18,397 bases of DNA from Mxb001 sp049431945. Lineage in GTDB: Bacteria > Actinomycetota > Actinomycetes > S36-B12. Numbering within the stretch: the first letter of the stretch is position 1; each line of letters opens with the position of its first letter. The position numbers and the translations under genes were made by a program. Positions 15,017-18,397 of this stretch are shown here, one piece after another. The notes under the pieces were generated by a model that saw only the letters and a program-made list of their open reading frames with translations, did not search any database and was not told the DNA's origin. The DNA lies in NCBI GenBank assembly GCA_049431945.1, contig JBMTDJ010000038.1, forward strand, positions 1 to 18,397. The letters are read 5' to 3'.

Positions 15017-15559
15017 TCACACAGGGTTCGCGAGTCCCTCGACAACCTGAACGCCCGGGTACTGTGCGATCGCCTCACCAGGCAGCACCATCTTGGATCG
15101 GCGCATGCCGCTGCCGATGACAATCGCGGGCTGCTCGATCACGCGCGAGTCCGCGAAGATCGGCCAGTCGTAGGGCAGCCCGATCGGCGTAATCCCGCCG
15201 TACTCCATGTCCGTCATCGTGACCGCGTCATCCATCGCCGCGAACGAGATCTTGCGGACGTCGAGGAGTCGGCGGGCAGTGCTGTTGACATCGGCTCTCG
15301 TCGTCGCGAGCACCAGGCAGGCTGCCATACGCACCTGGCCCTCGCGCTTGCCGGCAAGGACAACGCAGTTGGCCGAAGCATCCAGCGGCACGGTATACGC
15401 CTCGCAGAAGGCGGCAGTGTCAGCGAGCTCGGGGTCGATGGGAGCAACACCCACCTGCGGCGACAGGGTCCACGTGGCCAGTGCCGCGGCGGTAGGACGC
15501 GCGAGAAGGTCGGGCCTATCCACAGCGGGGGTGACATCGAGGGTCCCCAGGGGCATCAT
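15017..15559 (-). CDS. YbaK/EbsC-family aminoacyl-tRNA deacylase-like protein
   Basis: 180 residues from the first of two tandem ATGs (15559 or 15556). The frame is open back to 15745, but the extension would run through an operator and the Cys-rich gene on the other strand and matches nothing in the family. YbaK proteins hydrolyse misacylated tRNA, classically Cys-tRNA(Pro). Visible features are NCVVLAGKR with the conserved Lys71, and GGITPIGLP (121-129), the family's substrate loop, plus VIGSGMRRSKMVL near the end. The stop is 8 bp from the convergent cwlM stop. In related genomes parB or an acetyltransferase gene usually follows cwlM, so this gene marks a change in gene order. No clear Shine-Dalgarno sequence or leaderless hexamer is seen. 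Confidence 0.85.
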   Translation of the reverse strand: MMPLGTLDVTPAVDRPDLLARPTAAALATWTLSPQVGVAPIDPELADTAAFCEAYTVPLDASANCVVLAGKREGQVRMAACLVLATTRADVNSTARRLLDVRKISFAAMDDAVTMTDMEYGGITPIGLPYDWPIFADSRVIEQPAIVIGSGMRRSKMVLPGEAIAQYPGVQVVEGLANPV

Positions 15560-15613
15560 GTGCCGATGACACCACACCGGGGGACGCGGTGAGACACCCA
15601 GCGCGCGTAACCG

Positions 15614-15632
15614 ATACCCCTGGGGGTATACT
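15614..15632 (+). promoter_or_regulatory. CsoR/CstR-type operator 2 with embedded -10 (Cys-rich microprotein)
   Basis: ATACCCC-TG-GGGGTAT (15614-15629), a perfect 7-2-7 inverted repeat. Its right arm overlaps TATACT (15627-15632), the likely -10, so a bound repressor would block RNA polymerase. The start codon follows 29 bases after the -10. The site sits between the divergent ybaK-type gene (ATG 15559) and the microprotein gene. Confidence 0.75.
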
Positions 15633-15645
15633 CGTCGGACCCGAG

Positions 15646-15653
15646 AGAAGGAG
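15646..15653 (+). promoter_or_regulatory. Ribosome binding site of the Cys-rich microprotein
   Basis: AGAAGGAG, 8 bases before ATG 15662. A near-consensus site directly behind a promoter-operator is strong support for translation of this very short gene. Confidence 0.75.
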
Positions 15654-15661
15654 TACGACCC

Positions 15662-15778
15662 ATGTGCAGCCCCGCCCCCTGCCATTCCTGCGGCAAGGTC
15701 ACCTGGTCCGGTTGCGGAGAGCATGTCGATCAGGTGATGGCTCACATCCCCGAGCCGCAGCGCTGCACCTGCCGCTGA
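15662..15778 (+). CDS. 38-residue Cys-rich microprotein, candidate metal or thiol-binding protein
   Basis: A very short gene of 38 residues with six Cys (2, 7, 10, 18, 35, 37) and three His (8, 21, 28). The pattern is CHSCGK, then WSGCGEHVDQVM, ending RCTCR. The CxxC and CxC pairs suggest a small metal-binding or redox fold. I recall short unannotated proteins sharing a CxxCGK-x(2)-W-x-GCGxHV pattern in other bacteria, but know no function for them. Reality is supported by a strong ribosome binding site, a -10 inside a CsoR/CstR-like operator, and a composition unlike random frames of this DNA. The deoR-type gene begins 28 bp after its stop, so the two are probably co-transcribed. Copper or zinc buffering and persulfide handling are the leading guesses. 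Confidence 0.75.
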   Translation: MCSPAPCHSCGKVTWSGCGEHVDQVMAHIPEPQRCTCR

Positions 15779-15805
15779 ACCTCACCGGGCTGACCCGGAG
15801 GGGCG

Positions 15806-16591
15806 ATGCCCGCCCGCTCCGCTGACGGCGCCCTGCGCGGTGAGCGCATGGCCACCATCCTCGTCCGCCTGCGCGAGCACGGCGAGGTCCACGCGACCGA
15901 CCTGGCCGCGGAGTTTGGTGTCTCGCAGGCGACCCTGCGTCGCGATCTCGCCATCCTCGAGGAACAGGGCCTGTGTGTACGCCGCTACGGCGGCGCCGTG
16001 CCGACCGAGTCGAGCACCGAACTCCCCGTCGCCTACCGCGATCGCCGATCCAAGAAGGAGAAGGCTGCTGTCGCGGCCGCGGCCGCGAGGCTCCTCCCGG
16101 CAGGGCCACAGACCGTCGGCTTCACCGGCGGCACGACGACCAGCGAGATCGCGCGCGTGCTCTCATCCCGCCTCGACCTCGTCGTCGTCACCAATGCGCT
16201 CAATATCGCCAGCGAAATGGCTGCCAAGCCGCGGATCCGCGTCGTCGTCTCCGGGGGCGTCGCACGCTCGCAGAGCACCGAACTCGTCGGCCCGTGGGCA
16301 GAGTCGGCGCTCGCTCAAGCCAGCATCGGCACGGCGTACATCGGAGTCGATGGAATCGACCTCACCGCCGGGCTCACCACCCACGACCCGGTCGAGGCCC
16401 GCACCAACGCCGTGCTTCTCGAACGCGCCGAGCGCGTCATCGTGGTCGCGGACTCGAGCAAGGTGGGTCGCGTGCTGCCCGGACACATATCGACCATCGG
16501 CGCGATGCACGTCCTGGTGACCGACGACGGCATCACCACAGAGTTCATGACCGCGCTCGAGGAGCATGGCGTGGAGGTCGTGATCGCCTAG
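15806..16591 (+). CDS. DeoR/GlpR-family transcriptional regulator
   Basis: 261 residues, typical length. The N-terminal winged helix-turn-helix spans about 11-63 with ATDLAAEFGVSQATLRRDL and the wing VRRYGGAV. The C-terminal sensor domain resembles ribose-5-phosphate isomerase folds and carries GFTGGTTTSEIA (105-116), VVSGGVARSQSTELVG, and GIDLTAGLTTHDPVEA. Such proteins usually repress sugar-phosphate catabolic genes and respond to a phosphorylated sugar; no sugar gene is nearby. ATG 15806 is chosen because the family has about 15 residues before the first helix. GGAGG at 15797-15801 is 4 bases upstream; ATG 15848 would cut into the fold. It lies 28 bp after the microprotein gene, so it may share that gene's operator. 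Its stop overlaps the convergent gene's stop within CTAG 16588-16591. Confidence 0.92.
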   Translation: MPARSADGALRGERMATILVRLREHGEVHATDLAAEFGVSQATLRRDLAILEEQGLCVRRYGGAVPTESSTELPVAYRDRRSKKEKAAVAAAAARLLPAGPQTVGFTGGTTTSEIARVLSSRLDLVVVTNALNIASEMAAKPRIRVVVSGGVARSQSTELVGPWAESALAQASIGTAYIGVDGIDLTAGLTTHDPVEARTNAVLLERAERVIVVADSSKVGRVLPGHISTIGAMHVLVTDDGITTEFMTALEEHGVEVVIA

Positions 16592-17100
16592 GAGGCGACG
16601 GAGCAGCTGACCTGGTTCCTGAGCCGGATTCGCAGAGCCACCGCCATGAGGATGACTGACGCCACCGCGAGGAAAGGCTGCACGGGAGCGAACCAGGTCA
16701 TCGCCCCGGACGTGCCCAGCGCGATGAGCACGAGCTTGTTGCACACCGGGCAGCCCACGGCGAAGTAGGCGACAAAGGCGCCCGCGATGCCGAACTTGGA
16801 CGCCTTGGCCTCCTCGACCACCTCCCCGGAGGAGGCGGGATCGGTCTGCCACGGCTCCTTGACGTAGGTGGCCAGGAGGAGGCCGCCGAGAATCCCGGTG
16901 AGCACGACGATGGGGTAGGACCACCAGGTGACCTCGACCGCACGTCCGAAGATCGGGTTGGGTATCACGGCCGTGGGCAGGGCGACGAGGATCGCCGTGG
17001 TGATAGCGCCAAGGACGGCAACGCGCCAACGGCGAGCGGTCCAGCCCGACAGGGACGGCTTCGCCGGCCCACCGGGCCTCTTCCGCAGGGCCTCGACCAT
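16588..17100 (-). CDS. Four-helix membrane protein with GCPVCNK motif, unknown function
   Basis: 170 residues; I do not recognise a named family. A basic N-terminus (ALRKRPGG) leads to helices near 27-47, 59-79, 103-130 and 137-157. A polar segment, WQTDPASSGEVVEEAKASK, joins helices 2 and 3. The third helix holds AVGCPVCNK with Cys117 and Cys120 inside the membrane span, as in metal transporters or thiol-redox membrane proteins; a third cysteine, Cys166, is near the end (VSCSVAS). The gene starts leaderless-style 10 bases from a CsoR/CstR-like operator, the same type as at trxB and the Cys-rich microprotein, so a role in copper or sulfur-species handling is plausible. It overlaps the convergent deoR-type gene by 4 bp and is divergent from an amidase gene. 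Confidence 0.82.
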   Translation of the reverse strand: MVEALRKRPGGPAKPSLSGWTARRWRVAVLGAITTAILVALPTAVIPNPIFGRAVEVTWWSYPIVVLTGILGGLLLATYVKEPWQTDPASSGEVVEEAKASKFGIAGAFVAYFAVGCPVCNKLVLIALGTSGAMTWFAPVQPFLAVASVILMAVALRIRLRNQVSCSVAS

Positions 17101-17112
17101 TCCGGCAGCATA
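17101..17112 (-). promoter_or_regulatory. Leaderless promoter -10 (TATGCT-N6-ATG) of the GCPVCNK membrane gene
   Basis: On the minus strand TATGCT (17112-17107) is followed by GCCGGA and ATG 17100. The hexamer overlaps the end of operator 3. A weak -35 candidate, TTGCAC (17137-17132), lies 19 bases upstream, beyond the operator. Confidence 0.6.
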
Positions 17113-17124
17113 CCCCCAGGGGTA
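17111..17124. promoter_or_regulatory. CsoR/CstR-type operator 3 (GCPVCNK membrane gene)
   Basis: TACCCC-CA-GGGGTA, a perfect 6-2-6 palindrome; the seventh pair (A17110/C17125) is mismatched. It lies upstream of the minus-strand gene at 17100 and overlaps its TATGCT -10, matching the geometry of operators 1 and 2. The site is 54 bases from the amidase start on the other strand, so it could touch that gene too. Confidence 0.7.
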
Positions 17125-17165
17125 CCTCAGAGTGCAAGCGGAATCCCGAGACCGGTTCCCGCTGG

Positions 17166-17177
17166 CAGACTCCGCGC
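17166..17177 (+). promoter_or_regulatory. Possible leaderless promoter -10 (CAGACT-N6-ATG) of the amidase gene
   Basis: CAGACT 17166-17171, then CCGCGC, then ATG 17178. The hexamer departs from the local TA(G/T)(G/C)CT pattern at its first base, so it is weaker than the others. No Shine-Dalgarno sequence is seen. Confidence 0.35.
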
Positions 17178-18397
17178 ATGGATCTCACCCAGCTCACCGC
17201 CACCGACCTCATCGAGCTCTACCGCGCCGGCGAGGCCTCCCCTGTCGAGGCGATGCAACAGACGCTTGACCGGGTCGAGCGCGTGGATCCGATCATCAAC
17301 GCCTTCATCCTCGTCGATGCCGACGCCGGCCTCGCAGCCGCGCGCGCGAGTGAGGACCGCTGGGTCGCTCACCGCCGCGACGGCTCGCCCGTCGGTGCGG
17401 TCGAGGGGGTACCGACGACGATCAAGGACATCCTGTGGACCAAGGGTTGGCCGACACTGCGCGGCAGTCGCGCCATCAGACCGGACCAACCGTGGGAGCA
17501 CGACGCCCCCTCCGTCGCTCGATTGCGTGAAGCCGGCGCAGCGATGTTCGGCAAGACCACCACACCGGAGTTCGGGTGCAAGGCCGAGACCAACTCCCCG
17601 CTCACCGGCATCAGCCGCAATCCGTGGGATCCCACGCGCACACCCGGCGGCTCGTCCGGCGGCACGGCGGCGGCCGTCGCCGCCGGCCTGGGGCAGCTCA
17701 GCATGGGCACCGACGGCGCGGGGAGTGTGCGGATCCCTGCTGCCTTCTGCGGCAACGTTGGCATGAAGGCGAGCTTCGGCCGAGTCCCGGCGTACCCGCT
17801 GTCGCCCTTCGGCAGCGTCGCGCATGTCGGACCCCACACCATGAGCGTGACCGATTGCGCGCTCATGATGAACGTCGTCGCTCAGCCGGACCCACGCGAC
17901 TGGACGTCCCTGCCCTACGACGACGTCGACTATCTCGCCGATCTCGATGCTGGCATCCACGGCTTGCGTGTCGCCTACTCACCAACTCTCGGCTATGCCG
18001 ACGTCGATCCCGAGGTCGCCGCGCTCGTCGAGGCGGCCGTGCGCGACATCGAGTCGCTCGGTGCCATCGTCGATCAGATCGATCCTGGATTCGAGGACCC
18101 CCTCGACATCTCCACGGGGCTGTGGTTCGTCGCGTCCAAAACGGTCTACGACTCACTCGGTCCGCAGGGCCAGGCGGTGACCGATCCCGACTTCGCGGCT
18201 CAGGCGGAGCAGGGTGCGGAGTTCAGTGCCCAGGACGTGCAATTGCTCACCCTCAAGCGCAACAACCTCGGCACCCTCATGCGCGAATTCATGACTCGCT
18301 ACGACGTGCTCGTCACGCCTGCCGTGGCCATCCCAGCATTCGAAGCGCGGCCCGCAGGCGCCGTACCGATGACGCCCGAGTCGATGCTGTCGTGGAC
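17178..18397 (+). CDS. Amidase-signature family enzyme (3' end outside window)
   Basis: The frame is open from ATG 17178 to the window end with no stop, about 406 residues. The Ser-cisSer-Lys triad is intact: Lys83 in TTIKDILW, the cis-Ser in GGSSGG (159-160), and the nucleophile Ser183 in GTDGAGSVRIPAAFCG. The family hydrolyses amides in the cytoplasm. The typical opening LTATDLIELYRAGEASPVE also fits the family. Members include GatA of Glu-tRNA(Gln) amidotransferase, but no gatC or gatB adjoins, so a free-standing amidase is more likely; the substrate is unknown. It diverges from the GCPVCNK membrane gene across a 77-bp region that holds operator 3. Confidence 0.93.
   Translation, partial: MDLTQLTATDLIELYRAGEASPVEAMQQTLDRVERVDPIINAFILVDADAGLAAARASEDRWVAHRRDGSPVGAVEGVPTTIKDILWTKGWPTLRGSRAIRPDQPWEHDAPSVARLREAGAAMFGKTTTPEFGCKAETNSPLTGISRNPWDPTRTPGGSSGGTAAAVAAGLGQLSMGTDGAGSVRIPAAFCGNVGMKASFGRVPAYPLSPFGSVAHVGPHTMSVTDCALMMNVVAQPDPRDWTSLPYDDVDYLADLDAGIHGLRVAYSPTLGYADVDPEVAALVEAAVRDIESLGAIVDQIDPGFEDPLDISTGLWFVASKTVYDSLGPQGQAVTDPDFAAQAEQGAEFSAQDVQLLTLKRNNLGTLMREFMTRYDVLVTPAVAIPAFEARPAGAVPMTPESMLSW

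Noticed and set aside
15560..15745. 62-residue N-terminal extension of the ybaK-type gene
   Set aside because: It would run through operator 2 and antisense to the microprotein; family members start near the MMPLGTLDV position.
16163..17212. 349-residue minus-strand frame covering parts of deoR and the GCPVCNK gene
   Set aside because: It is a shadow frame crossing two well-supported genes and operator 3, with low-complexity Arg/Gly/His sequence and no domain.

Overview
The window is high-GC chromosomal DNA from an actinomycete (Actinomycetota). The best evidence is gene order: a CCA-adding tRNA nucleotidyltransferase divergent from a NUDIX hydrolase, then a secreted DUF6049-type protein, MurJ, a transmembrane pseudokinase, SigM, a probable anti-sigma factor, TrxB, TrxA and a CwlM-like protein. 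This is the order of the Mycobacterium tuberculosis Rv3907c-Rv3915 block and of the equivalent Streptomyces block near oriC. I cannot assign a genus. I see no tRNA, rRNA, CRISPR array, insertion sequence or prophage. No stretch over 300 bases lacks a gene.

Layout. 1-2260: the end of an aldo/keto reductase, a VOC-fold protein on the minus strand and a divergent MFS transporter. 2288-3526: an uncharacterised six-helix membrane protein, convergent with cca (3523-4968, minus). 5031-11027: four genes chained by 4-bp start/stop overlaps (NUDIX, DUF6049-type, murJ, pseudokinase), which read as a cell-wall export module. 11050-12518: sigM and its overlapping partner. 12621-15008: trxB, trxA, cwlM. 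15017-18397: ybaK-type deacylase (minus), a 38-residue Cys-rich protein followed by a DeoR-family regulator, a four-helix membrane protein with a GCPVCNK motif (minus), and the start of an amidase-signature enzyme.

Two patterns cut across the genes. First, three near-identical palindromes (ATACCCC-N2-GGGGTAT type) lie exactly at the promoters of trxB, the Cys-rich microprotein and the GCPVCNK membrane protein, each overlapping a -10-like hexamer. They look like operators of the CsoR/CstR/RicR repressor family, which senses copper or reactive sulfur. I infer a small regulon joining thioredoxin reductase to two Cys-containing proteins of unknown function; the repressor gene is not in the window. 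Second, eight genes have a TA(G/T)(G/C)CT-like hexamer exactly 6 nt before the start codon and no Shine-Dalgarno sequence, which points to leaderless mRNAs. The trxB, trxA, cwlM, microprotein and deoR starts instead have ribosome binding sites.

Job of the central block: MurJ flips lipid II, while the pseudokinase and the CwlM-like protein (which has lost a zinc-ligand position) fit the regulatory partners known from mycobacterial peptidoglycan control.
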